Below are positions 1 through 7,900 of a DNA stretch of 64,000 nucleotides, piece after piece (positions within the stretch are counted from its first letter, which is position 1; every line of letters starts with the position of its first letter). The notes beneath the pieces are model-generated. The model saw only the letters and a program-made list of their open reading frames with translations, did no database searches and was not told where the DNA came from. Both the position numbers and the translations under genes were made by a program. Source of the DNA: Adhaeribacter swui (GTDB taxonomy: Bacteria > Bacteroidota > Bacteroidia > Cytophagales > Hymenobacteraceae); NCBI RefSeq assembly GCF_014217805.1, contig NZ_CP055156.1, positions 4,284,585-4,348,584 on the forward strand. Reading direction: 5' to 3'.

Positions 1-1242
1 GTTACGGAATACCTGACGAATGGTATCCATTTTCATGCGGGTTTCCAGCCATTCTTTTTCGGGCTCCGATTCGGCGGTGATGCCGGCGCCCGCGTAAGTT
101 AAGGCTACTTGTTCGAGTATTTGGGAACAGCGCAGGTTTACGTAAATATTAGATTCGCCGTCAATGTGCACGGGACCCAGAAAACCGCTAAAATAAGCCC
201 GATCATAGCCTTCTTTTTCTAGAATAAATTGTGTGGCCGTTTCTTTGGGCATGCCGCACACCGCCGACGTAGGGTGCAAAAGTTCCAGCAACTGCGTACC
301 CAATTTCGGAAATTCTTCTTTCTTCATGTCCACGCTAAAATCTGTGCGCAGGTGCATCAGGTTGCCGGCTACTACGGTTCGCGGTCCGGTTTCGGTATAA
401 TCCCGCAAATGAATACGTTTAAAACAATTTAGTATGTAGCGTTTTACTAAGGATTGTTCCTCAATTTCTTTTTGCTGCCATGAGGCTTTCGCTGGGTTGC
501 AGTCGGCGGTTAAAGCTTGGGTGCCGGCTAAGGCTACGGTTTTAAAAATCCGTTCTTTAGAAACCTGCACTAAAATTTCGGGCGAAGCTCCCATCCAGGT
601 ACCTGTTTCTGGGATAGAAATTAAAGAAACAAAAGCATTGGAATAAACTTCCTGTAAGCGCAGGTAGGTATCCATTAAATCAAAACCGGCCACTAAATCG
701 GTAGCCCGCACCCGCGAAAGAACCACTTTTTCAATTTGCCCGGCCTCAATAGCCGCTACGCTTTCCTGCACTAAGTTTTTAAATGAATCCTCGGAAGTTT
801 GATGCGGTTTTACTTTGCGACTCACGTGCCAGTTATTGGTGGTAGCGGAGCCTTTAATTTTGTCGAAATACTCTTGCAGCCGCTGCACCAAGGCTACATA
901 CTCCGGATTTTCGCTGAGTTTAAAGTTAAATTTTAACTTCGCCGATAAGCTGCTGTAGGTAATATCGGCTTTAATAAATTGCGCCGGGTATTTTTCGGAA
1001 ACCTGAAATGGATAAAACGCAAAACCGGAAACGCCGGATTCCAGTTGCGGCACGTCGCCGGAAGTTTGCGCCGGCCTTAAAGAAACGCACAGTTTAATTT
1101 CGCTGGTGGCCGGTAAACGCCAAACGGCTACTGGTAAATGAAAACGAATGGCAGTGGCGAATAAAGCCTTAAGTATTTGATTAGAATCACCTTCTAAATT
1201 CACCCGGTTATTCTCTATTGCTTCTGGTAAGGTGGAAATCAA
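1..1242 (-). CDS. menF: Isochorismate synthase (MenF/EntC type), 3' end cut by window edge
   Basis: Predicted to convert chorismate to isochorismate, the first committed step of menaquinone synthesis. The minus-strand frame is open from a stop at 1264-1266 to the window edge, about 414 codons from the proposed start. The chorismate-binding C-terminal signature is clear: the AGAGITA segment near 85-105, followed by EPEKEWLETRMKMDTIRQVF, normally within a few residues of the end, so only the last residues are probably missing. The N-terminal half contains LPVAVWRLP, usual in Bacteroidota homologues. No ATG exists in frame; TTG at 1242 or GTG at 1203 are the only plausible starts and I chose TTG. 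The thioesterase just upstream fits a menaquinone role rather than siderophore synthesis. Confidence 0.85.
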   Translation of the reverse strand, partial: MISTLPEAIENNRVNLEGDSNQILKALFATAIRFHLPVAVWRLPATSEIKLCVSLRPAQTSGDVPQLESGVSGFAFYPFQVSEKYPAQFIKADITYSSLSAKLKFNFKLSENPEYVALVQRLQEYFDKIKGSATTNNWHVSRKVKPHQTSEDSFKNLVQESVAAIEAGQIEKVVLSRVRATDLVAGFDLMDTYLRLQEVYSNAFVSLISIPETGTWMGASPEILVQVSKERIFKTVALAGTQALTADCNPAKASWQQKEIEEQSLVKRYILNCFKRIHLRDYTETGPRTVVAGNLMHLRTDFSVDMKKEEFPKLGTQLLELLHPTSAVCGMPKETATQFILEKEGYDRAYFSGFLGPVHIDGESNIYVNLRCSQILEQVALTYAGAGITAESEPEKEWLETRMKMDTIRQVFRN

Positions 1243-1373
1243 GGGGTTGCTGTTTTTGTTTACTTATAAAACATTTTTTAACAATTAGTGTTTCAATCGC
1301 CTGCATTTACTTTTGTAAATCAACCCGAAATAACACTTACTGTAAGCTTCTAGAATTCGAAAAATTTAAAAAT

Positions 1374-1799
1374 TTAACCTTTGGCGCGGTCCAGTACGGC
1401 TAAAGTTAAGCGGCTAACGCACACCAACTCACCGCCTGCGGTGGTTATGCGAATGTCCCAAACCTGGGTTTTGGAGCCGATATGTACAGCGGTAGCTTTG
1501 CCGTATACATAACCGTTGCGGGCGCTTTTTACATGGTTGGCATTAATTTCAATACCCACGCAAGCTTGTTTGTCCGAGTCAACTTGCATCAGGCCGGCTA
1601 CACTGCCCAGGGTTTCGGCAAATGCGGCTGATGCGCCCCCATGCAACAAGCCCATGGGCTGGTGCGTACGATAATCCACGGGCATTTTACCGCACAAATA
1701 ATCATCCCCAATTTCTGTAAATTCCATGCCCAAATGGCCACCCATGGTATTCTGGTTCCAGGCGTTTAATATTTCGAGGGTGTAGTCGGCTTTTTTCAT
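1374..1799 (-). CDS. Hotdog-fold thioesterase, probable DHNA-CoA hydrolase
   Basis: A 141-residue PaaI/MenI-like hotdog thioesterase. The active-site region reads LLHGGASAAFAETLGSVAG, with His53 and the catalytic Glu62, the usual HGG-x-E arrangement of 1,4-dihydroxy-2-naphthoyl-CoA thioesterases. The frame extends 24 codons further up to 1871, but that would overlap the divergent phosphatase gene and add no family sequence; the ATG at 1799 (MKKADYTLE) matches the usual N-terminus. It lies 131 bp upstream of the isochorismate synthase on the same strand, so a joint role in menaquinone synthesis is inferred. Another acyl-CoA substrate is possible from sequence alone. Confidence 0.8.
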   Translation of the reverse strand: MKKADYTLEILNAWNQNTMGGHLGMEFTEIGDDYLCGKMPVDYRTHQPMGLLHGGASAAFAETLGSVAGLMQVDSDKQACVGIEINANHVKSARNGYVYGKATAVHIGSKTQVWDIRITTAGGELVCVSRLTLAVLDRAKG

Positions 1800-1860
1800 T
1801 AATTCCAATTCGCATTCTAACGGTTCTTCGTAATTTGCGCGAAACAAAAATAGACTAAAA

Positions 1861-2484
1861 TTGAGTATCAAAAAAGTTTACCTTGTCCGGCACGGACAAA
1901 CCGATTTTAACCTGCAAGGCATTATACAGGGTAGCGGGGTAGATTCATCGCTAAATAGCACCGGGCGCGAGCAAGCCCGCCTTTTCTTTGAAAGCTATAA
2001 GCACGTACCTTTTGATAAAGTATATACCTCCGTTCTTCAGCGCAGCATACAATCGGTGCAAGGGTTTATTGATTTAGGCATTCCGCACGAAAAACACGCG
2101 GGCTTAAACGAAATTTGCTGGGGCCACCGCGAAGGTACCCGCGTAACCCCCGAAGAAGATGCGTATTACTTCGACACGCTGCAAAAATGGCAAGACGGAG
2201 ATATTACGCTGCGGATAGATGGGGGCGAAAGTCCACAGGATGTAGCCGATCGGCAACAAGAATTTCTGGATATGCTTTTATCGCGGCCCGAAGAAGAAAC
2301 GGTACTTATTTGCATGCACGGCCGGGCCATGCGGGTTTTATTATGTAAACTCCTAAACTACCCCATCCAATGCATGGATATTTTTGAGCACCATAACTTA
2401 TGTTTGTATCAATTGTTTTATACCGGATCTATGTTTAGCGTACACCGCCACATGGATATCGAACATTTAAGACCAATGTTTTAA
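1861..2484 (+). CDS. Histidine phosphatase family protein (phosphoglycerate mutase-like)
   Basis: A 207-residue protein of the branch-1 histidine phosphatase superfamily. The phospho-acceptor motif is LVRHGQTDFN with His11, and the second catalytic histidine lies in CMHGRAMRVLL. The substrate cannot be told from sequence; cobalamin, sugar and nucleotide phosphatases share this fold. The start is TTG: no ATG lies between the upstream in-frame stop at 1831 and the RHG motif, and the protein cannot begin after it. It diverges from the thioesterase with about 60 bp between them, which presumably holds both promoters. A repeat element begins three bases after its stop. Confidence 0.8.
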   Translation: MSIKKVYLVRHGQTDFNLQGIIQGSGVDSSLNSTGREQARLFFESYKHVPFDKVYTSVLQRSIQSVQGFIDLGIPHEKHAGLNEICWGHREGTRVTPEEDAYYFDTLQKWQDGDITLRIDGGESPQDVADRQQEFLDMLLSRPEEETVLICMHGRAMRVLLCKLLNYPIQCMDIFEHHNLCLYQLFYTGSMFSVHRHMDIEHLRPMF

Positions 2485-2486
2485 GT

Positions 2487-2645
2487 TAGTCCATGGACCA
2501 TAGTCGATAGTCCATAAACAAAATACCAGTACAATTAAGAATAAAGGTTTTTGAGTTGAGCACATAAACTTAAGAATTTAAATTTTTTAAATTCTTTTAA
2601 CGGTGGCCTTTAGTCCATCGACCATGGACAATCGACTATCAACCA
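2487..2645. repeat. Intergenic inverted word-repeat element, site A
   Basis: Arms built from words such as TAGTCCAT, GGACCAT and ATCGACTAT. The stretch 2500-2515 is an inverted match to 2624-2639 in 15 of 16 positions. The core between the arms contains AT-rich palindromic sequence (AATTTAAATTTTTTAAATT). The left arm starts three bases after the upstream stop codon. It has the same architecture as sites B to E but a different word set. No T-tail follows, so it is not a simple terminator. Confidence 0.6.
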
Positions 2646-2652
2646 AATAAAC

Positions 2653-2683
2653 TTTGATAAATTTAAATTTCAATCTATTTTTG
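2653..2683 (+). promoter_or_regulatory. Bacteroidota-type promoter of pdhC
   Basis: TTTG at 2653-2656, a 19-base spacer, then TATTTTTG at 2676-2683. This matches the Bacteroidota sigma-ABfr consensus TTTG-N17-23-TAnnTTTG exactly. Transcription would start near 2690, giving a leader of about 15 bases before the pdhC ATG. Confidence 0.7.
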
Positions 2684-2705
2684 AACATCTAAAACAAAAT
2701 AAAAC

Positions 2706-4457
2706 ATGGCCGAAGTTATAAAAATGCCGAAGATGAGTGACACCATGACTGAAGGGGTGATCGCATCGTGGCTAAAAAAAGTGGGTGATACTGTAAAATC
2801 AGGAGACATTCTAGCCGAAGTAGAAACCGACAAGGCTACTATGGAGCTGGAATCGTACGAAGATGGAACGTTGCTCTACATCGGGCCAAAAGAAAAAGAT
2901 TCGGTGCCGGTGGATGGTGTTTTAGCCATTATTGGTAAAAAAGATGAAGATATTTCGGGCTTGTTAAGCCAAATACAAGGTGGGGGTGCTGCACCGCAAG
3001 CCGCTGCTGCTCCTGCTCAACCAACCCCGGCTCCGGAAGAAAAACCAGCTCCAGCTCCGGCTGCTCCCGCACCAGCGGCTCCGGCCAAAGCGGCCGTAAA
3101 TGCTTCCGTTATTACTATGCCCAAAATGAGCGATACCATGACGGAAGGTACCATTGCCAACTGGCTGAAAAAAGTAGGCGATAAAGTAAAATCCGGTGAT
3201 ATTCTGGCAGAAGTGGAAACCGATAAGGCCACTATGGAACTGGAATCGTACGAAGATGGTACTTTGTTATACGTGGGCGTAGAGGCCGGTAATTCGGTAG
3301 CGGTAGATGGCGTTATTGCCATTATTGGCGAAGAAGGTGCTGATTTTCAGCAATTACTTAATAGCGGTAGCGGTGGCGCTGCTCCGGCGCAAGCTACACC
3401 GGGCCAGGACTTACGCAAAGCGGACGAGCAAGTAGAAAACGCGCAGACAGATAATCAAATTAAAAACAGCACTCCGGCATCGTCTGATCCGGCTGTAACC
3501 GTTCCGGCCCCGGCTAATAACGGACAAGGTACAGCGGCGGCTTCCGAAAATACCGGCGGGCGCATTTTTGCTTCGCCTCTGGCCAAGCGCATTGCCGAAG
3601 AAAAAGGCATTGATATTTCACAAATAAAAGGTAGCGGCGACAATGGCCGCATTGTAGTAAAAGATGTAGAATCGTTTACTCCGGCTGCTAAGCCAGCTGC
3701 CCCGGCTCCGGCCGCCGCTCCGGCTCCTGCCCCAGCTGCTCCACAAGCCCAACCAGCCGCTGCGACAAAACCAAGTGGTGACTTCGAAGAAGTACCCGTA
3801 TCGCAGATGCGTAAAGTTATTGCTCGCCGTTTAAGCGAAAGCTTATTTACTGCGCCGCACTTCTTCCTGACCATGGAAATTGACATGGATAAGGCGATTG
3901 AAACCCGCACTGCCTTGAACGAGGTTAGCCCGGTTAAAATTTCTTTCAACGATTTAGTTATAAAGGCTGCTGCCGCGGCATTGCGCTCACATCCGGCCGT
4001 TAACTCGTCGTGGTTAGGCGATAAAATCCGATATAACAAACAAATTAATATTGGCGTTGCTATGGCCGTAGAAGAAGGATTGCTGGTACCGGTGGTGCGC
4101 AATGCCGATCAGAAAGGTTTATCGCAAATTGCCGGCGAAGTAAAAGACTACAGCGGAAAAGCCAAAGCTAAAAAACTGCAACCCGCCGATTGGGAGGGTA
4201 ACACTTTTACTATTTCTAACTTAGGAATGTTTGGTATCGAAGAGTTTACCGCTATTATTAACCCGCCAGATGCCTGTATTATGGCCGTTGGTGGTATTAA
4301 GCAAACTCCGGTTGTTAAAAATGGTGAGATTGTAGTGGGTAACGTGATGAAAGTAACCTTATCTTGCGACCACCGGGTTGTAGATGGCGCAGTTGGTTCG
4401 GCTTTCTTACAAACCTTTAAAAAATTACTCGAAGACCCCATCCGGATTCTGGTATAA
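2706..4457 (+). CDS. pdhC: Pyruvate dehydrogenase complex E2, dihydrolipoamide acetyltransferase
   Basis: The E2 core enzyme transfers acetyl groups from lipoyl-lysine to CoA. Two lipoyl domains are present, each with the ETDKATMELES signature; the lipoylated lysines are Lys43 and Lys174. The domains are nearly identical, which suggests a recent internal duplication. Long Ala-Pro linkers separate them from the peripheral subunit-binding domain (RIFASPLAKRIAEEKGIDIS, about residue 286). The C-terminal catalytic domain ends with SCDHRVVDG, where His556 and Asp560 are the transfer-site residues. At 583 residues it is a usual two-lipoyl E2. It has its own promoter and a strong terminator, so it is transcribed alone here, apart from E1 and E3 genes. 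Confidence 0.95.
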   Translation: MAEVIKMPKMSDTMTEGVIASWLKKVGDTVKSGDILAEVETDKATMELESYEDGTLLYIGPKEKDSVPVDGVLAIIGKKDEDISGLLSQIQGGGAAPQAAAAPAQPTPAPEEKPAPAPAAPAPAAPAKAAVNASVITMPKMSDTMTEGTIANWLKKVGDKVKSGDILAEVETDKATMELESYEDGTLLYVGVEAGNSVAVDGVIAIIGEEGADFQQLLNSGSGGAAPAQATPGQDLRKADEQVENAQTDNQIKNSTPASSDPAVTVPAPANNGQGTAAASENTGGRIFASPLAKRIAEEKGIDISQIKGSGDNGRIVVKDVESFTPAAKPAAPAPAAAPAPAPAAPQAQPAAATKPSGDFEEVPVSQMRKVIARRLSESLFTAPHFFLTMEIDMDKAIETRTALNEVSPVKISFNDLVIKAAAAALRSHPAVNSSWLGDKIRYNKQINIGVAMAVEEGLLVPVVRNADQKGLSQIAGEVKDYSGKAKAKKLQPADWEGNTFTISNLGMFGIEEFTAIINPPDACIMAVGGIKQTPVVKNGEIVVGNVMKVTLSCDHRVVDGAVGSAFLQTFKKLLEDPIRILV

Positions 4458-4480
4458 TTTAATAAGTAGATCATTAAAAT

Positions 4481-4515
4481 AAAAAAGCCTTCTGTAAAAG
4501 CGGAAGGCTTTTTTT
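4481..4515 (+). terminator. Rho-independent terminator after pdhC
   Basis: AAAAAAGCCTTC pairs with GAAGGCTTTTTT around a ten-base loop, and a T-run follows. It lies 23 bases after the pdhC stop. Confidence 0.85.
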
Positions 4516-4625
4516 ATGATGCCTCCATTTGTTCGTAAGCGCCGTATAGCGTACAATTTAATATGGACTCGTAGCTTTTAGAACAGTAGGGGAGCAACTT
4601 TTAAAAAAATAAAATTTTAATTTTT

Positions 4626-5180
4626 ATGAATCTTGAAATTATTTCGGGCAGCCCCCGGCAGGAAAGCATTACCCACCGTGTAGCACTCCATTTGCATCAA
4701 TTGTTTTCCGATACTACCTCGCACCAGGTGGGCTTAATGGATGTCCGTGATTATTCGTTTGGCTTACTGCAAAAAGTAATTGTGTCGGTGGATAAAGCGC
4801 CGGCCGAATACAAAGCTGCCGCCGAAAGAATGTTTGCTGCCGATGCCTTTATTTTAGTTACACCCGAATATAACGGCAGCTATTCTCCGGCTTTAAAGAA
4901 TTTATTCGACCATTTTCCGAAGCAAATGCACAAACCGTTTGGTATTGTAACAGCATCTACGGGCGCCATGGGCGGGATGCGGGCTAGTCAGCAGTTGCAA
5001 TTGCTTATAAATGCCTTGTTTGGCATTGGCTCGCCATACATGTTGGTAACGCCTTTCGTGGATGAAAAATTTGACACCGCCGGCAACTTAATCGATGGTA
5101 AGTTTCAGAGCAACATTGATACGTTTGTGCACGAATATTTGTGGTTAGCCGAAAGAATCACGAAAAAGGAAGAAGCTTAA
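4626..5180 (+). CDS. NADPH-dependent FMN reductase family protein
   Basis: A 184-residue flavodoxin-fold oxidoreductase (NADPH-dependent FMN/azo/chromate/quinone reductase family). The FMN phosphate loop GSPRQES occupies residues 8-14, and the flavin-ring motif TPEYNGSYSPALKNLFDH is complete. Family length is typical. Substrate is not predictable; soluble quinone or xenobiotic reduction is usual. It is monocistronic, between the pdhC terminator and a convergent lipoprotein gene. Confidence 0.88.
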   Translation: MNLEIISGSPRQESITHRVALHLHQLFSDTTSHQVGLMDVRDYSFGLLQKVIVSVDKAPAEYKAAAERMFAADAFILVTPEYNGSYSPALKNLFDHFPKQMHKPFGIVTASTGAMGGMRASQQLQLLINALFGIGSPYMLVTPFVDEKFDTAGNLIDGKFQSNIDTFVHEYLWLAERITKKEEA

Positions 5181-5201
5181 GCTGATTTTTAAAAAATCAG
5201 C
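5181..5201. repeat. Perfect 21-bp palindrome between convergent genes
   Basis: GCTGATTTTT, one central A, then AAAAATCAGC: ten perfect base pairs with no real loop. It begins directly after the FMN reductase stop codon. It lacks a T-tail and could act as a weak bidirectional terminator. Its centre is the TTTTTAAAAAA word that recurs through the window. Confidence 0.5.
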
Positions 5202-5273
5202 CCTAATAAACTTGCTAGCTATAGCCAGTCTCTTGCATGAGGAAGGTTGAAATTTTAAAATTTTTAAAAAATT

Positions 5274-5891
5274 TCATTCCCGGTAATACCAAATACCATT
5301 AAAGTCGCTGAAAGCTACTAAGCCGGCGTTTTGAGCGTAATAAATTTCTTGAATGCTGGTGCCGGGTAAAGGCGAATTGGCATAAACGTGCAATACATTT
5401 TTGTAAGTAACGCCATTTAAATTTACTTCTTTTAAATATCGATCGCGCCAATCATCACTCACAAATTGCTCGGATACGCTGTTAAACATCGCGGATAAAC
5501 TTTTGGTAACCGGCTGGGTCTGGTACGAATCCAGCTTTACGAGTATTTCCTGGGTAAGCGCAATTTTAAACTGAAAGGTAGTATCGGTTTGGTTGATTAA
5601 AATAGTTTCAGCGGTTTCTATGGCGTAATTACCACAAACTTTATCGTGACCAGCTTCAATGCGGTTAACCTGTTTGGTTTTAAACACAACAGTATCCGCG
5701 TTGGCATTTCGAAATATTATTTCCTGATCTGGTTGGTACGGAGCCCACGACCTTACGCTTCGATTTAAATTTTGGTCTTGGTTCCCGCAGCAACTAATGA
5801 TGGTTGCTAGAAGGAAGATCAGGTATAACAGGTTAGTTAATTTTAAAAATTTTTTCGGCAACAACCTACGGACGTTTAAAAGAAGCAGCAA
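5274..5891 (-). CDS. Uncharacterised lipoprotein
   Basis: A 205-residue protein I do not recognise. The first 37 residues hold a basic stretch, a hydrophobic run (LLYLIFLLATIIS) and a lipobox IISC, so it should be lipidated at that cysteine and sit in the envelope. The mature part is polar, rich in Thr/Asn/Gln, with a few aromatic strands near the C-terminus (IWYYRE); it looks like a beta-rich periplasmic or outer-membrane lipoprotein. It converges on the FMN reductase gene. The exact start is unclear because an inner non-ATG start would also leave a usable signal peptide. Confidence 0.65.
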   Translation of the reverse strand: MLLLLNVRRLLPKKFLKLTNLLYLIFLLATIISCCGNQDQNLNRSVRSWAPYQPDQEIIFRNANADTVVFKTKQVNRIEAGHDKVCGNYAIETAETILINQTDTTFQFKIALTQEILVKLDSYQTQPVTKSLSAMFNSVSEQFVSDDWRDRYLKEVNLNGVTYKNVLHVYANSPLPGTSIQEIYYAQNAGLVAFSDFNGIWYYRE

Positions 5892-6040
5892 AAGGATATA
5901 GGTAAAAATTTAAAAAATTATGTTAAATAGTAGCTGGAACTCGAACGTTTTATTCAATTTTACTTTCATCCATTATCTTCCTAAAACAAGTCAGCTTAAA
6001 GGCAATTTTAAAATAATACGACATTTCGATTTAAAATAAA

Positions 6041-6048
6041 TAGCTTTG
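6041..6048 (+). promoter_or_regulatory. Candidate -7 element upstream of hslV
   Basis: TAGCTTTG fits the TAnnTTTG consensus. No convincing TTTG is seen 17-23 bases upstream, so only half of the promoter is supported. The implied leader to the ATG at 6141 is about 85 bases. Confidence 0.4.
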
Positions 6049-6140
6049 CGCGGGAATTTCAAGAACAATTCTGGGAGCCGGTGAAAAACTAATTTCCAGG
6101 TTTGCCAGTTTTATTGAAACAGAAACTAAAATTTACAAAT

Positions 6141-6689
6141 ATGGCGCTTGAAAAAGTGAGATCAACCACGGTATTGGGAGTGGTACATAACGGCCAGGTA
6201 GCCTTAGGCGCCGATGGTCAGGCCAGTATGGGTAATACTATTGCTAAAAGTAACGTTAAAAAAATAAGAAAGCTGCTGGATGGTAAAATTGTAACGGGTT
6301 TTGCCGGTTCTACCGCCGATGCTTTTACCTTGCTGGAACGTTTCGAAGAAAAATTAAATGCCTACAGCCAGAATATGAAAAGGGCCGCCATTGAACTGGC
6401 CAAAGATTGGCGCACCGACCGGTATTTACGCCGCCTGGAAGCCATGATGGTAGTGGCCAACAAAGACGAGCTTTTGATTATTTCGGGTACCGGCGATGTG
6501 TTGGAACCCGATAACCAGATTGCCGCTATTGGTTCGGGGAGTATGTACGCCCAGGCGGCCGCTACCGCCTTAAAAAAACACGCCCCGCACTTAACCGCCG
6601 AAGAAATGGTTCGCGAAGGTTTATCTATTGCGGCAGATATTTGCGTGTTTACCAACCACAATTTGATTATTGAAAAACCGGCTGTATAA
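6141..6689 (+). CDS. hslV: HslV (ClpQ) peptidase subunit of the HslUV protease
   Basis: A 182-residue N-terminal-nucleophile peptidase that forms the proteolytic chamber of HslUV in the cytoplasm. The catalytic Thr9 starts the block [20 protein letters not shown]; the eight residues before it (MALEKVRS) would be a short propeptide. The [17 protein letters not shown] and [13 protein letters not shown] blocks are conserved. An upstream non-ATG start at 6102 is open in frame, but the ATG at 6141 fits the family. The partner ATPase hslU is not adjacent, unlike in Proteobacteria. Confidence 0.93.
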   Translation: MALEKVRSTTVLGVVHNGQVALGADGQASMGNTIAKSNVKKIRKLLDGKIVTGFAGSTADAFTLLERFEEKLNAYSQNMKRAAIELAKDWRTDRYLRRLEAMMVVANKDELLIISGTGDVLEPDNQIAAIGSGSMYAQAAATALKKHAPHLTAEEMVREGLSIAADICVFTNHNLIIEKPAV

Positions 6690-6820
6690 AATTAATTTTA
6701 TTTGAATTAAAACGGGCAGTTTATAGTTTGAACATTAGTTTAAACAAAATTTGATTTTTGGCCGGTAGTAAGGCAAAGAGTAAAATAATGTTTTTAAATT
6801 TTTAATTTTCTAACAACAGA

Positions 6821-7792
6821 ATGAAAGTATCCGATTTTTTAAAAAATCAATATAGACACTTTAATGCGGCCGCTTTAATTGATGCCGCCGAAGGTTATAA
6901 AACGCACCTGGCCAACGGTAACAAAATGCTGGTTTCTTTAGCCGGCGCCATGAGTACCGCCGAACTAGGAATTAGCTTAGCCGAAATGATCCGGCAAGAT
7001 AAAATTCATGCTATCAGCTGTACGGGCGCTAACCTCGAAGAAGACATTTTTAATTTGGTAGCCCACGATTTTTACGAGCGCATTCCGCATTACCGCGATT
7101 TAACGGCCCAGGACGAAGAAGATTTATTGAACCGCCACATGAACCGGGTAACTGATACCTGTATTCCCGAAATGGAAGCCATGCGGCGCATTGAAGATAC
7201 GGTACTTAAATTCTGGGAAAAAGCCGACCAGGAAGGCAAAGCGTATTTCCCGCACGAGTTTTTCTACCAGATTTTACTTTCAGGGGAATTAGAGCAATAT
7301 TATCAGATTGATCCGAAAAACTCCTGGATGCTGGAAGCTGCCAAAAAGAATTTGCCGATTTTTGTTCCGGGCTGGGAAGATTCTACCTTGGGTAATATAT
7401 ATGCGGGCCACGTTATCAGCGGCGATATTAAAAATGTACATACCATGAAAACCGGTATCCAGTACATGATCGAGCTGGCCGATTGGTACACTAAAACCGC
7501 TAAAGAAGAATCTACCATTGGTTTCTTCCAGATTGGTGGTGGTATAGCCGGCGATTTCCCGATTTGTGTGGTTCCGATGTTGCACCAGGATTTACAACGC
7601 ACCGGGGTGCCGTTGTGGGGTTATTTCGCGCAAATTTCTGATTCTACTACCAGCTACGGTTCTTACTCCGGCGCGGTACCTAACGAAAAAATTACCTGGG
7701 GTAAATTAGGCAAAGATACCCCTAAATTTATAATCGAATCGGATGCTACCATTGTGGCGCCTTTGATTTTCGCGATTGTTTTAGATATATAA
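6821..7792 (+). CDS. Deoxyhypusine synthase-family protein lacking the catalytic lysine
   Basis: A 323-residue member of the deoxyhypusine/homospermidine synthase family. NAD-binding and core segments are recognisable (SLAGAMSTAELGISLAEMIR, SCTGANLEEDIFNLVAHD, the PGWEDSTLGN block). Eukaryotic enzymes use a lysine in GGGVVKHH to form the enzyme imine; the aligned segment here is GGGIAGDF, with Gly244 in its place. Bacteria have no eIF5A, so true deoxyhypusine synthesis is excluded. A polyamine reaction using spermidine, putrescine or agmatine is plausible, and an agmatinase-family gene lies at 59.6 kb. The gene is monocistronic with its own terminator. Confidence 0.85.
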   Translation: MKVSDFLKNQYRHFNAAALIDAAEGYKTHLANGNKMLVSLAGAMSTAELGISLAEMIRQDKIHAISCTGANLEEDIFNLVAHDFYERIPHYRDLTAQDEEDLLNRHMNRVTDTCIPEMEAMRRIEDTVLKFWEKADQEGKAYFPHEFFYQILLSGELEQYYQIDPKNSWMLEAAKKNLPIFVPGWEDSTLGNIYAGHVISGDIKNVHTMKTGIQYMIELADWYTKTAKEESTIGFFQIGGGIAGDFPICVVPMLHQDLQRTGVPLWGYFAQISDSTTSYGSYSGAVPNEKITWGKLGKDTPKFIIESDATIVAPLIFAIVLDI

Positions 7793-7813
7793 TATTAAAT
7801 TTTATAAATATTT

Positions 7814-7846
7814 AAAGCCGAAGGTGAACTCATCTTCGGCTTTTTT
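7814..7846 (+). terminator. Rho-independent terminator
   Basis: AAAGCCGAAG pairs with CTTCGGCTTT around a ten-base loop, and the T-run follows. It lies 21 bases after the deoxyhypusine-synthase-like gene. Confidence 0.85.
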
Positions 7847-7900
7847 GTTAATATTGTGTTTTTAATATATTTATTATACATAATATTAAGATTTAATTTA

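Noticed and set aside
1218-1403. 61-codon plus-strand frame between menF and the thioesterase
   Set aside because: It overlaps the N-terminus of the isochorismate synthase on the other strand, has unusual composition and no family match.
3455-4102. Minus-strand 215-codon frame inside pdhC
   Set aside because: Shadow caused by Ala/Pro-rich codons of the E2 linkers.
6821-7792. Functional deoxyhypusine synthase for eIF5A
   Set aside because: Bacterial context and loss of the catalytic lysine; named only as a family member.
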